Positions 1 through 11,548 of a stretch of DNA of 64,000 nucleotides are shown here, one piece after another (positions within the stretch are counted from its first letter, which is position 1; each line of letters begins with the position of its first letter). The stretch covers positions 48,756,758 through 48,820,757 of the forward strand of contig OX485805.1 of NCBI GenBank assembly GCA_950295325.1, given 5' to 3'. Under the pieces are notes generated by a model, which saw nothing but the letters and a program-made list of their open reading frames with translations, was not told the origin of the DNA and did not search any database. The position numbers and the translations under genes are program-made. This DNA comes from Polytrichum commune (taxonomy: Eukaryota; Streptophyta; Polytrichopsida; Polytrichales; Polytrichaceae).

Positions 1-1590
1 GCTATAATTGCACAAAAGTAGGTTTGCCCTTGACTTTATGATGATCAGGGCAAACCTACTCATCCTACATGCGCATCTACTTATGCACTTTTACATCCGC
101 AATGCAAGAGTTGTTCTCCCGATTCATACCACACGAAAATTCTATAAAAATTATCATGAACTCATTTATAGAAGAAAAGCAATTTTTCTTACTGTAGACT
201 TTGAGAGATGGGGTTGGATGTGGACAAGAACACATCGACAACCCTCCCAATGTATGATCCAAATACAATGTATTGTTGCATCTTCATAATCAACCATAAC
301 ATCATTTCATACAAGCATGAAAATCAATAATGGTATTTAGGAACAAAAGACTTCAATTAGACAAATTATCTTTGTATTCGTAAGACAAAGCAGAGTTCTC
401 CAAGTTCTACAAGAAAAAGAAGTCCAAAGTATAGGGGGAAGCATAAAGGTGAAACCCATCAAGAGCGCTCCCGATGTTTTCCCTACAACGGTTGGTTCGC
501 AAAACTGCACAAAACCAACCTTGTACTTTTCATTTTGTGCCAGAGACATTTTCTGATTACTCTATCTTAAGTAACTCTAAAGTCTTTGGGTTTATTATTA
601 CTCTTGGCATCTATTTGTGTGTGTGTTTTTTTTTTTTAGTCGATTACCTTTATCCATAAGGATTGTTACTTATCTTCATGGTTATAATACATGCATATAT
701 CGAGAAAAGAGTCTCCCAAAATGCTATGGTTTTTATTGGACAAAAAGCAAGGCGGTTTTGAGAGCCATTCGCAATGCAAAAGTGTGGATCTATGAAGGGA
801 TTCAAGAAGCTCAAGGTGAGTGACTTCAAAAATTAGTAGTATATTCTTAACATGTGCAATTTATTTTATTTTTGTTTCTACTATTTCTAAGCAAATTTGC
901 TAAGCCAATCGTGCATACCACTAATCCAATTGCACTCCAACAATTAGGCTAAATCAGCCAAAGGGTTGGTTTAAGCACTCTCTACCTTAATCTTAAGCAA
1001 GCAAAAGGAAGCAATCGAGAACGAGAATGAATTAGTTAACAAACAAACATGCAGTAATAGCCAAATGGTGCCAAGCCATTTGTCCAGGGGTCATCCACAA
1101 CAGATCCACAGCAGTCTGTCTGCAAACAGATCAGATGTTCAATCCAGTCCAGCTGCACCCACGTATAGTAGGAATGCGGTTCCTCTTCATTGAGCTCAAC
1201 CCTGCATGCCTTTCCAAGAGGCAACAATTCGTGCAGATGATTCATGGTGCACTCCCTACCCTCACAAGCATTCAGTAATTAGAACCGGACACTTATTGAT
1301 ACTAGTTTGTGAGAAAACTATTGGAGACCTGTACAGGGCAAAGATACAAAAGGCAGAGTCGTCATTTGAATAATTAAATTGGTCTAATAATCGACGCAAA
1401 TAAGGAGCCTCGGAAAACTGTGTAGAAAACATGTGGAAGTCTGGTGGTCATCATTTTTCAAGAGATGCAACTAGCATGTGACAACTATAGGGTGAGAGAT
1501 ACCCAGAAGTAAGAGACAAGATAGCGGCAGTGAGGGAATGTCATATTTGATACTTTGCATGTTGTTACAGAAATCCTATGATACATTAAA
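1..1590. other. No recognisable gene; 3' flank of the PPR gene
   Basis: I see no recognisable protein here. Short open frames exist, such as a 69-codon one at 1036-1245 on the minus strand, but they show no family motif. They lie downstream of the PPR stop codon and may be 3' UTR or intergenic. A perfect short inverted repeat lies at 17-60. Confidence 0.5.
17..60. repeat. Perfect 14-bp inverted repeat
   Basis: AGTAGGTTTGCCCT at 17-30 is exactly reverse-complemented at 47-60, with a 16-nt spacer. It could be the tip of a small foldback transposon cut by the window edge or a stand-alone hairpin. The sequence outside the window is needed to choose. Confidence 0.6.
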
Positions 1591-4500
1591 TCAAGCAGCT
1601 GCAGGGATGGTGGATCCTTTATCAGCCTCAACATCTAGTAGTTTGATCCTTTTTCTTCTCAAATGTTTCCTGTGCTTCAATTCTCTTGGCCGCACACCTA
1701 TTGATCCATGATCTGCACGTACATTATTTGCATTGCAGACTCTCATAACTGCATCATAGGCTGTGCAGGGTGGTTGCAACTTTAATTCCCGCATTTTCAC
1801 GTAATGGGAAGTGGCAAGTTCCCATTGCCCCTCATTTGCCAATGCCTCAATTACCTGAGCCAAGAACAGAAACAAAACATCACTTTGTTATCTCTTATCA
1901 ACCCAGCTTTTAATATGCGTTAAACAGTAGAGAGAAGTTGCCCTTGAATGTGCTCCTCCCTTCAACTTAAAGGGCACAAAGCTGAATCCATACAATATTT
2001 AATGACAAACGTCTTTTTGAGGTACATAGGATATGAATGAAAAGGACAACAATAAGACCTACTTGGTGCCAAATGAAAACCTTCCCTATGCAAGACAGAC
2101 AATTAGAATTTGCACTTGTTCATAACCAGAAAAATATACAACTGAATTTTTGGGCGATGCATGGAAGCAATTCCATTGTACCACTCATACCCAATTTTCC
2201 ATGGTACAGGGACTATGCTTCCAATTGTGGTATCAATGACACCACACTAAAAATGTTCTACTTCATGATTATGATGGTGTCAGTTTTCTATAAAAACCTG
2301 GAAAACAAAATGGAACAAAAATATGCAACCGAATACCTGAGAATAGGTTACTGAGTCCGGCGGAACCGAAGCAGCTTTCATCTGTTGCAACCAATCCAGA
2401 GCTCGTTGCCCATCACCTGCCCGTGCACAGGCTGTTATGATTGCATTATATGTCACTACCGTCGGCTCCATTCCAGAAACCTGCATCTCCTCTAATAAGT
2501 CCACTGCTTTTCCATAGTCGCCTGCCTTGCCATAAACTGTGATCATTGTAGTGTAAGCATACTCATTGGGTAGTGTCCCTACTTTCTTCATGTGATCCCA
2601 TACCTGTCACAAGAAATTTGATCACTTTCTCAGGCCTGTCATAAGCAGGTAACTGTCTAGACCCTCTAAACTAAGATCTCAGAATGAAGTGCATGACAAT
2701 TATGGTGACCGCAATAGAGGTCTCTAAAAGTTGTCTAAGAGACCTCTATTGAACAGAATGTACACCTTAGGACGGAGCATATAAAGTGTATGGGCCATAT
2801 ATGGTCACTCTGCTTAATCGGACACCTATATTTGAGCAGTATATGGCAAGGCTTGTTGTTAAGAATGGATACCAAACAACATGTGTTATCATGATATTGG
2901 ACTATACTCAAAATATGGACACCATTCTAAGTTCAATAGTTAGCACATTGGGAGGGCGTATGTGATCACTTACAGAGAGAATCTCCACTTTGACCTCTTA
3001 CACATTTTTGCATCTCTTCTGAAATTTGAAATCATAATCTTAGTGATTTGCAATTGCTAACTGGATGAGACAGTACCCGATCCGATCTAACAGCCAAAAT
3101 TGTCTGTGGAGTTGGAAGTGCCCACAATAGGGCCACATACTTACACCTTAAGACAGAGGATACACCATGCCCACACCACTCGAGTGGCGATTCAATTTCT
3201 ACAAAAAAATTCATCTCTAAAGGTTCAATGAAAAATACCCTATGAAACATCACACGAAAATTCTGTATTGATTACCTGTTCAGCTTTTTCGAAGAGACCG
3301 CCTTTTTCTAGGGCGCTCAATAAAGCTCCGTAAGACAACACGCCTGGTTTCTGTCCCTGCGCTGTCATGTTCTGAAATACTTGAATGGCAGAGGTGGGTT
3401 CATTCGCCCGACCGCATGCTATTAGAGCCGCATTCCATGCAAAGGCATCTGGTTTGATGCCTTTCTCCTGCATCTTCTCCAACAGTTGTAACGCCCACTT
3501 CCAGATCCGTCGATCGCGAGCAGCGTTCAAAAGAATTTGAAAATGCGAAAGAAGCAATCTATGTGTGGTTTCATCCGGGGGTGGACCAATATTAACCATC
3601 TCCTCATAAACTTCTAAAGCAGCCCACCATTTCTTTCCTAAACCCAAAACCCTAATGACATGATTACATAGCGATACAGTCACAGGAAATTCCTGTTGCC
3701 GCATACTGACAAAAACAGCCTTAACTAAATAATGGTCAATTTCCCGTTTCCCACATGCCTGGATCAAGTCTCTACACATCTTCGCCGTCAACTTCACTTC
3801 GCAATCACGCATTCTCTCAAGAAGCTCCCCAACTTCGGGTACGGTGCTTGTATCACTCCGCAACCAATCCCATAGCCTTCGATATGTAACTTGCAAAACA
3901 GACCTATCCAGCTCCTCTCGCTGCAACTTTGTTCTCTTCATCTCCGGTCGTGGACTCTCCACCCCAGACTTCTCCTGTTTCCTTAAATCCCTATACACAT
4001 CCAGCATCCGCTCTGTTTTCCCGCTCCGGGCAAGAATTTGAATGACATTCCTGAACGTGAACAAGTCAGCTATCATACCCGAAGTGTTTAAGCCATCATA
4101 AACCTTGAGTGCTTCATCATCCAATCCCTGTTCCTCGTACATGCTAATCAAAGTATTATATGTCACTATATCCAATGCAACCCCATTCTCCCGCATATCT
4201 GCTACGATTGTATCCGCCAATTCATAGCATCGATTCGCCTTCAAAGCTCCTAACAAAGAATTATATGTGTACACATTCGGCCGTGATGTGATATCACTCC
4301 CCTGTTCTCTCCGTTGCAACCAACGGAATACAGCCAGCGCAGCTTGCGGCTTCCCTTCTCCACCGAGCTTCTGAATTACAGATGTGAAAATTTGGATGTA
4401 AAATTCTAAACCTCCTATGATCTCAGTGACCCCAGCCTCATCCGTCACTCCCCGGAGTGCCCATGTTATAGCCCTCACCACCGGTGTGGAATCCCTATCC

Positions 4501-4844
4501 TCCTTCCTCCGTGCTCGTGTTTCCTGCTCAATTCGCTCCACTAAAGATTCATTCGACTTCACATTCTTCTTCCTAGCCCCTTTCTTATTCTTACTCTTAC
4601 TCTTCACATCCACGTCCCCTTCCCCTGCATCTTCGTTGCCATTCAAGTAGGCGAAAATTCTTCCAAACAACGGTTTCTCCACAACCCGCGGCCGTCTTAA
4701 GAAACTTCGCGAATCGGTTGAAATTGCAAGACTATTCGACAACGAAGCCTTACACTGCGTTTTGGAGCTCAGACTGCAAGCAGGGGCAGGGTTGAAGCAG
4801 GAAAATGGGAAGAAATGGCGAACAACGGACGGAGCTACAGCCAT
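1591..4844 (-). CDS. P-class pentatricopeptide repeat protein, three exons
   Basis: Three exons: 4844-3276, 2603-2337 and 1854-1591. Every border is CAG/GT...AG/GT and phase 0, giving about 699 residues. The first in-frame ATG is at 4844-4842. A GTG lies further 5' directly after an in-frame TGA, so I start at the ATG. The first 50 or so residues are rich in Ser, Ala and Arg and poor in acids, like a plastid transit peptide. A basic linker rich in Lys/Asp follows. PPR motifs fill about residues 185-300 and 395 to near the end, for example VTYNTLISMY and VVTYNAIITACARAG. There is no E, DYW or SMR domain, so it is P class and likely binds organelle RNA. From memory, the C-terminal third resembles Arabidopsis LPE1 (At3g46610), a chloroplast psbA translation factor. 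That assignment is tentative. Intron 1 is about 670 bp and intron 2 about 480 bp. No stop or frameshift is seen, so it looks functional. Confidence 0.9.
2712..2751. repeat. Perfect hairpin in PPR intron 1
   Basis: CAATAGAGGTCTCT at 2712-2725 is matched by its exact reverse complement at 2738-2751 with a 12-nt loop. It lies within the first intron of the PPR gene, far from both splice sites. It is probably a decayed foldback element. A small-RNA source is possible but the stem is short for a microRNA. Confidence 0.55.
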
Positions 4845-5229
4845 GATTCCTATTCTGCCGCATGTGGATTCCTTCTTCACTCATCTCATTGGGTGATTTG
4901 GAGATGTAATCAGCTTCTGAAAGATGTCAAGAAGGGATAACTTTGTATCAGAATCCATTCCATGATGAGCTTGAAACCCTACAAACCCTAGGCAGCAATC
5001 GAGCCGGAGGTGAGTGGGAAGCTCCGACGCTCCGAAGCTCGAAATTCTCTTAGTTTCGTTGCAATCCTTGAATGTGCTCCGAGGTCTGGATGAACATTCT
5101 GCTCTAATGGATATCGACATCCATCCCCATGGATGGATGAAAATCTCCCAACATAAATTACATATTGCCTTATCCACATTGAAACCTGACTAACTGCCGT
5201 AAATACCTCCTAAAGTAGGCGAGCCTAAT

Positions 5230-5400
5230 TCGGTTACTTATGTTAACTTCATGGAGCATATTGGGGGAAGGCTAAATCCCCTGTAGTAATGCACAGCTGG
5301 CTCACGTGTGGCCACCGTGGCACGTGGGCCCCGCGCCAGTGCCTGGCCCATTTGACCCCCCGAGGTTACAAATACGGTTACAAATTCGATCCCTTTTCAG
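5230..5400 (-). repeat. Dispersed repeat upstream of the PPR gene (related to 34030-34145)
   Basis: Read on the minus strand, about 110 bp here matches 34030-34145 at roughly 90% by eye, including a G-run followed by TTAAATGGGCCAGGCAC or TCAAATGGGCCAGGCAC. It overlaps the broken methyltransferase on one side and the PPR upstream region on the other. No terminal repeats or target duplication were found, so the element type is unknown. Confidence 0.6.
5303..5326. promoter_or_regulatory. Two CACGTG G-boxes upstream of the PPR gene
   Basis: CACGTG occurs at 5303-5308 and 5321-5326, about 460-480 bp upstream of the PPR ATG. G-boxes bind bZIP and bHLH factors and are common in light-regulated promoters of nuclear genes for plastid proteins. 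Here both lie inside a dispersed repeat, so they may be repeat sequence rather than a selected promoter. The related copy near 34.1 kb keeps the first (ACACGTGA) but not the second. Confidence 0.35.
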
Positions 5401-5889
5401 CCATGGATGCCTCACGGAGTGACGTCGATCACATGGCGGGCGGCATAAGAAACTCGGCATATTTTCTAGGGAAATGTCACACATGAAAGGGAAGAAAGTG
5501 GAACCATTCAAGGTGCTCACAACCTCAATGGCATTTTGCAAAGCCGCAGCACTGCAATTGCATGCATACACAACTGATTCCTTGTTTGCTCTAAGAACTG
5601 GACCCACGGAGCTCCCTGTGCCACAACCAATTTCAAGCACACGAAGCGGTTTGTTGTTCTCCTTACTCTAAAAAGCTCTGGAAAACTCTGGAAACTCGTT
5701 GGTCAAGTAACGACGCTCCTTAAAGAAGATGTCGCGTGAGTGCCACATGTAGAATGCCTCCCATGGGATCATTGATGAAGTGCAATTAGGGTAATTAGTT
5801 TGTGGTCGCTTGCGGGTTGGGGCTGAAGTTTCATCTTGCCTCGCCGTTCTCGACACCACGACGATGCCATTCAAGTGTGCTATATCCAT
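5395..5889 (-). pseudogene. Broken METTL2/METTL8-like tRNA m3C methyltransferase fragment
   Basis: Two minus-strand frames carry consecutive parts of one SAM-dependent methyltransferase. The first (5889-5670) ends with WEAFYMWHSRDIFFKERRY then LTNEFPEF, matching the FFKDRHW..TEFPE block before the Rossmann fold in METTL2/6/8. The second, shifted by one base at about 5665, has the SAM-binding motif LEIGCGTG near 5640, then VYACNCS and CDISLENMP. The usual Asp of the CDxS motif is Asn here. After CDIS the frame shifts again and reaches stops. The C-terminal half is missing and a dispersed repeat takes over at about 5390. The family methylates C32 of certain tRNAs. This copy cannot encode a complete enzyme, although unrecognised introns are a weaker alternative for the first shift. 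Confidence 0.72.
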
Positions 5890-8610
5890 TGAAGTCTGCT
5901 ATATCCTCAGGATTTCGCACAGGTTAGTGCGATGTTGCAAACTGCACTTTGAACAGTGTCTCCATCGTTTCTTCTGCAGTTTTGGAAAATAGTTTCCGCA
6001 TTAGCTGCATGGTTCTTGCAGTCGGTCGTAGTACTCTCACTTTTGCTGATCAATCTAAAGATGACATGTTCATTTCATGTGGACTCTGTGATTCTCGCCT
6101 GTATTGAATTATCCTTCTTTTTCCGCAATCTCTGATGTTGTCTTCAAGGAGCAAGTACGACCTTCTCTGTTTTTTGCGATACGTTTTGTAATTTAGAAGT
6201 CCTCTTTCTGTGCAATGGATATGGAACTCTTTTGATGATATGATTGGCATGATCATCGAATTGAATTGAAATTGGCACTTACCATGCACGAGCCAATGGG
6301 AATCGTGTGTTTGGATGACTTGAGAAGATTGAGAGCAATTTCATAAGAGAGAGAGTGAGAGAGAGAGAGAGATGACTTAGACATGTAATGTTCCGAGGTG
6401 ATCTGCATGCGTCAATGCAGATTGAGAGACAAAGGAATCTAATACATTGTTGAACGATTTAAATGAAATAATCGGATTGGAATGAGCTGAATTTGCACTT
6501 ACCAGCCAGCTTCTTGCCACATGCAGAGCTCAATCGCGCATAATTAACTCCTCCGAGGAGCGTGATGTTGCGAGTTCTTGACGATCCTATGAAGACTAGG
6601 TTAGTTAGGTTTTGTAAGCTCACAGTGAGATTTTTTTAGTTTTATGTCTACAAGTTTATATAAGTTTTGGAGTATTCGATGAGTAGCATTCGGGTCTCGG
6701 AGAGCGGGGTTTAGGGTTTGGGGCGAGGGTGTGGTGTGTGGTGTGTGGTTTCAGCGGTGGTTGTGGTTCCTGCAAATAGTTTGGACGTCGTCTTTGATTC
6801 TTAAGGTACCAATTCACTCAATGTACTCCAGGTCTAATTCGTTGCCATGGTTTCTTAATAGTAGTTCGCTGAGGTTCTTTCTCGATTTTGTGATAGTGCA
6901 TAAATCTATGCATGCGCTTACACTACTGTGAGGATTACTTTGAGATTGCCAGCAAATCCGAGATCATTAAAGGCAACAAAAGCATTTGACATCTTGTTTT
7001 GATTTGAAATAATAAAAAATTAAGAGATGTCTCAACATTGGAAACAAAAAAAAAAAAGGTTTCTTGAAGCAAAGTTCCGACTGTGTGACTTTTGTTGAGT
7101 ATGTCTTCCAATTTGTGATTTTTTGTTATGCATCACACAGCCAAGATTGTGAAGTGGTTGGTGTGTTTTCTTGGAGTTCTAGGGTGTGAATTTCAGGCAA
7201 CAATTTGTTTGGTTTGCTACTGTTTTTTCTTTTATTTTAAAATTTTAATCTTTTATTCCCCGCATCTTCCGGTCTAAGATACTTTCAAGGAAGCAACTCA
7301 ATTCGTTAACCAAACCTGTCATCTCGTATAACCTGGCTATTGGGGTACCAGGTTTTCTGAGTGCTGCATGTTGCAAGAAAATGGGGTTGACTGACAATGT
7401 AGGTTAGGTTGTGTCTCATAGGTCTCACATACATTGAAGGCAGCAACTCAAATTCATTGTACTTTTTGTCTTACATAACATGGCCATTGTGGTGGCAAAT
7501 TTACTTGAGTGCTGAATATTACAAGAAATTGAGGGTGATTATTAGTAGTATAGGTTAGGTTTTGTCTAATTGTGGTTTCATTGAAGAACCATTACTCAAT
7601 AGTAGGTGAGAGGATGATGGCACCATACCTGCCAGTGTAATTACTGTAGCATTTTTGCAATCAAGTAAGCCGCCTTTGGCTTCATGTAATTGCTGCAATA
7701 TTGTTGCCATTGTTTTGTACATATCCCTTTTACTATGATGGATGAGGGCTACAGAGTACATATACACATACAGTATGCTTAGTTTTCATGTGCAGCTAGA
7801 TTTCTTGCTATCAGTGATTATTGTAAAGAATGGTTGTGCAAAGTTTCCCGTAACGATTATGGAACTCTTGAAAGTAATGTCTTAGAACAATTGCTTCGAT
7901 TGGTAGAACTGGATTTGATGTGACCAAAATATCCTCTATAGCCCTGCTAAATCAAGACCGCCAAAGTTATATCCATTTACCGTTGGTATATGTTCTCATT
8001 GCCAACCTCAAATGCCAATCTGTGTCAACTGATGTTCTAGAACTTTGTTCATTGACGCATTAGCCTGAGCAAGGATGAGCACATATTTATCCCTTGGATT
8101 TCAGGCTCTAAAAGCACCTGAAAATAATCAAATGTTAATTACAACAGCAGGAGTACAATGCAGTAGACTAGGGACATAAGCAATTATTTTCTGTGTCATG
8201 GCTGGTTTTTGATGATGATTGGGTGATAATTTGTGAGTTAGCTTTATTGAATTTGACTGTCAATCAAATAATCATGAATTTGGAAAGTCCAAACTTCTTT
8301 AATTTTTTTCACAACTCTTGTTTAATGTTGGAAGTGCCTAGAACAGTTACTGTGATTTCCATTAAGTTGCTCAAAGGACAGTAAAAAATTTAGGAGTATT
8401 TGAATCATATCAAACTATAGTTGCTTGACTTCACTGACTGTACCGTGGAAGAAGTATGGATTGGTCATTATTTTATTTCCCTTAATTATAATAAATGCAC
8501 ATTTGAGGGTTGTAGTTCCAAGGTTTTGGGGGTCTTGTGCTTCATTCAGTCATGGAAATTCACATTATTGAATGTGTTGTCTAAAGGTAAGAAACTAATG
8601 TTTTCAATCT
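5890..8610. other. Non-coding stretch with low-complexity and duplicated DNA
   Basis: No protein family is recognisable over 2.7 kb. It contains a GA-rich microsatellite at 6346-6372, A/T-rich tracts, and a degenerate tandem duplication at 7285-7570. Its 3' end leads into the TM9SF remnant, so part of it may be an old intron of that gene copy. Confidence 0.5.
7285..7570. repeat. Degenerate tandem duplication, about 147-bp unit
   Basis: The segment from about 7285 to 7425 (AAGCAACTCAATTCGTT... to TAGGTTAGGTTGTGTCT) is repeated with changes at 7432-7570 (GCAACTCAAATTCATTG... to TAGGTTAGGTTTTGTCT). Shared internal landmarks are GAGTGCTG, TTRCAAGAAA and TAGGTTAGGTT. Identity is roughly 70% by eye. 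Confidence 0.6.
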
Positions 8611-8618
8611 GCTGAGAC

Positions 8619-8952
8619 CTCGGGGGGGGCAATGTGTTAAAAAGTTAAGGATATAGGTGCGAACAACCACTATTTTATAGGGGGGTATTACTTTCAAATT
8701 TTTTTTCACATGCTATCATTATGTAAATTTCTACTTTGGGTTAATAGAAAAATGGCTTGCATTACTTGTGATTCCAAATTACCTATTATTCCATACCCTA
8801 TAGTACTTTAAAGATGTCCAGTGCCATTTTTGATACCCTATATTACTCTTAAGCCCAATTATAATTTTTTGCTCCCATGTTTTTAAAATACCCTATCATT
8901 TGTTCGCACGTGTATTGCTACTCCAACCAATGACTACCCCCCCCCCCCCGAG
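8619..8952 (+). mobile_element. hAT-like MITE, copy A, with G/C-tract ends
   Basis: The 334-bp element starts CTC followed by eight Gs and ends with thirteen Cs followed by GAG. It is flanked by a perfect 8-bp duplication GCTGAGAC (8611-8618 and 8953-8960). Eight-base duplications are the hallmark of hAT transposons. A second copy lies inverted at 10595-10934. There is no coding capacity. It is inserted just before the first recognisable codons of the TM9SF remnant, at what looks like its splice acceptor. Confidence 0.88.
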
Positions 8953-8960
8953 GCTGAGAC

Positions 8961-9680
8961 AGGGGGCGCCACTTCAAGTGAAGGTTAACAAGAAGATCAC
9001 ATCCACGAAGACACAACTTCCATACGAGTACTACTCACTCGATTATTGCAAACCTGGGAAAATGTGCAGAGAATGTTGGTGAAGTTTTGCAAGGAGACCG
9101 GATTGAAAATTCTCCCAACATTGTATGTTACAAGTTGTATTTTTTGCAAATTTTGATGGCGTCAGTTTCAAGCACTGTGAATGTCACAATGCCGGGCATT
9201 TTCTGAGTACCTTTTAACAAAATATTGTGTTCCAGTTTTCTTCTCTCGGATGAGACATGTTAAGCAACATGATAGGGGATGAGTGCACTTGTACGTCTTC
9301 ATGGACATTCTACATATGCATTTCTCAGGTATGATGCATGGTTAACCTATTTGTTTGATAATTTTTTTGCTGTTAGTTTTCCACTTTATTGCTCAAAAGA
9401 ATTTGTTCACAATAGATCTGTCTGCCTGAGATGTATTCATGTGGTCAATGATCTTGCTCATCATAATATCACGAGAGGGGACACATGCTTTACCTAAAAC
9501 CTCATGCCTCATTACATTTTTCATATGATTGAGCAAATATGTTTTCTACCTCTGGCAGTTTAAAATGAAGGGAAATAAACAGTGCAAGGTTGTCTGCCGA
9601 GTCGAAAAGCTCCCAGAGAAGTTAGCAAAAACCTTTGTTGACAGGATTATGGATGTCCACATAATCACTACTTTGTGATA
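8961..9680 (+). pseudogene. Remnant of a TM9SF (EMP70/nonaspanin) endomembrane protein gene
   Basis: From about 8961 the frame reads GAPLQVKVNKKITSTKTQ followed by LPYEYYSLDYCKP, the conserved luminal N-terminal block of TM9SF proteins. A small deletion near 9064 shifts the frame. The next family block, AENVGEVLQGDRIENS, follows in a new frame at about 9067-9117. After about 430 bp with a good acceptor (CTCTGGCAG), a second exon-like block at 9560-9660 reads FKMKGNKQCKVVCRVEKLPE, matching the family's cysteine-containing segment, and then degrades to a stop. None of the nine membrane helices is present. TM9SF proteins sort membrane proteins in the Golgi and endosomes. This copy is dead: frameshift, truncation and a MITE at its 5' edge. 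Confidence 0.85.
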
Positions 9681-10594
9681 TTTACTTCAATAGTTGGTTG
9701 ATGGACACCTTTGATGTGATGTATACAACACCTGAAAAAAAAATCCCAGGTATTGGGAAATCTGTGGCAACCTACACCTAGTTATATTCCTAATGGATAG
9801 AGAAGTTGAACACATTATTGGGCGTATCATTACTTGTCTCTGAAAATCTGTGACAATTACTTTGGTGAAGTTGCTTAAATCATGAAAATTCCACTCGTTT
9901 AAGAAATTTGAACCTTGTTGTTTTAAGAATGGTTGTAATGTTCTACTCTTACATGGAATGCCACGTTTGCTAAAATGTGAAGAAAGCCGAATGCCCATTT
10001 ATTAAGTGCCATGGAATTTGTAGAGCGGAAGGCATCATGTGAACATTTGATGTTGTTTATTGTCACAAGAAATGATCTTGCTCATTCGATAACTAACAAT
10101 GGGGGGTAGCCAGAATTTGGCAGTTCACTGGGAAAATCTTGTCATTGCGAGTCTAATACACTGGTGAGTTCTTGGGGGTTGCTCTTACCATTATTTATGT
10201 TCAATTACATGTTAACCTGTAGGATTTTGGATAATTTGCCAGTAGCGAAGGTCGGAGGGAGACTACAAATCGGGACTGTACCAGATTTGTAGAACAATGT
10301 CAAGGGTGGCTCCCCACGTATCACTTATGATTGTGGTTTTCCTGTTGGTTTAGGGGCCTCCTACAAAACTGTGTGCATTAATGACATTAAAACTTCATTT
10401 CACTAACTACCCAGTTCCAATCAAATTCTCATGTTCTTCTAAAAAATGCTACAGAGACTTAGCACTAATTTGTTGTTACTGTGTGAAATGTAGTCACTCA
10501 CACTCTATTGTCAGTTCTTAGAAACTCAATAACTTACCCCACATCTGGTGGTTTTGTTCTTCAAATGGAGTTTAGGTCCTATTGAGCAGAATTG
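9681..10594. other. No gene recognised; possible decayed tail of the TM9SF copy
   Basis: AT-rich sequence without a convincing coding block or structured repeat. Its position between the TM9SF remnant and the second MITE suggests old intron or intergenic DNA. I could not match it to later TM9SF exons. Confidence 0.4.
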
Positions 10595-10934
10595 CTCGGG
10601 GGGGGGGGGGGGTAGTCATTGGTTGGAGTAGCAATATACGTGCGAACAAATGATAGGGTATTTTAAAAACATGGGGACAAAAAATTATAAATGGACTTAA
10701 GAGTAATATAGGGTATCGAAAATGGAACTGGACATCTTTAAAGTACTATAGGGTATGGAATAATAGGTAATTTGGAATTATAAGTAATGCAAGTCATTTT
10801 TCTATTAACCCAAAGTAGAAAATTTTATAATGATAGCATGTGAAAAAAGAAAAGAATTGAAAGTAATACCCCCCTATAAAATAGCGGTTGTTCGCACCTA
10901 TATCCTTAACTTTTTAACACACTGCCCCCCCGAG
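10595..10934 (-). mobile_element. hAT-like MITE, copy B, inverted
   Basis: The 340-bp element is the reverse complement of copy A at about 90% identity by eye. It starts CTC plus fifteen Gs and ends with seven Cs plus GAG. The flanking 8-mers CAGAATTG (10587-10594) and CATAATTA (10935-10942) match at 6 of 8 positions, as expected for an aged 8-bp target duplication. The end reading TAGTCATTGG inward always carries the long homopolymer and the other end the short one, in both copies. Confidence 0.83.
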
Positions 10935-11548
10935 CATAATTATTTAATTAACTTAGATTGTATAAATACACACTTAACACAAGCTTAACATAACATGACT
11001 TACATAGTATAAACATGATAACATGGCATCCCTCAATGGCGTCCATTTTATTCGGATTCGCGGAGGAACTGCACAATAGGTGCAAAATCCGAGGACAAAC
11101 TTTTAATTCTGGCCAAGGTCTTCAGTGTAGTGTAGGGTAGTTCAGGACCAACCATCCTAAAACGTAGTTTCGGACATCTGAGGAGGCTCCAGCTGTTGCA
11201 GTACCAGCTGCAGAATCAAATGAGGGTGAGAGCACCAATGAAGAAGTTCCGAAGTCTAAAGGTGTGGAAGTAACTCCTGTTCAAGACACATAGAGTGCAC
11301 ATATGGTTGAAACTTCAACCGGTTTATCTGCAACTAACAGCTGGTTCTACCTGATCATTGTCTAAGACTGCAATTGCGTCCTCACAATGTTTCATGTTCT
11401 TTGACATTCCCAAAATACACTATCCAAACCTGAAGATTCCCCTCCCCATCTTGACATGATGGACACTGTGCCTGTGACACTAAAAAATAAGATTTATGAA
11501 CGAGCCTACAATGTTACATATCATAGTGAGAAAAGAGTATAAGACCTT
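10935..11548. other. Intergenic; one acidic open segment
   Basis: Between 11172 and 11292 a plus-strand frame reads SEEAPAVAVPAAESNEGEST and onward, ending in a stop after VTPVQDT. This Glu/Ala/Pro-rich tail resembles disordered C termini of several plant protein families but is too low in complexity to assign. The remainder shows nothing recognisable. Confidence 0.3.

Noticed and set aside
617-823. Small ORF near the window start
   Set aside because: A T-rich start region, no family motif and no splice or promoter context.
4881-5177. 98-codon frame upstream of the PPR gene as an N-terminal extension
   Set aside because: An in-frame TGA at 4883-4881 separates it from the PPR frame; it shows no motif and overlaps the expected 5' UTR or promoter.
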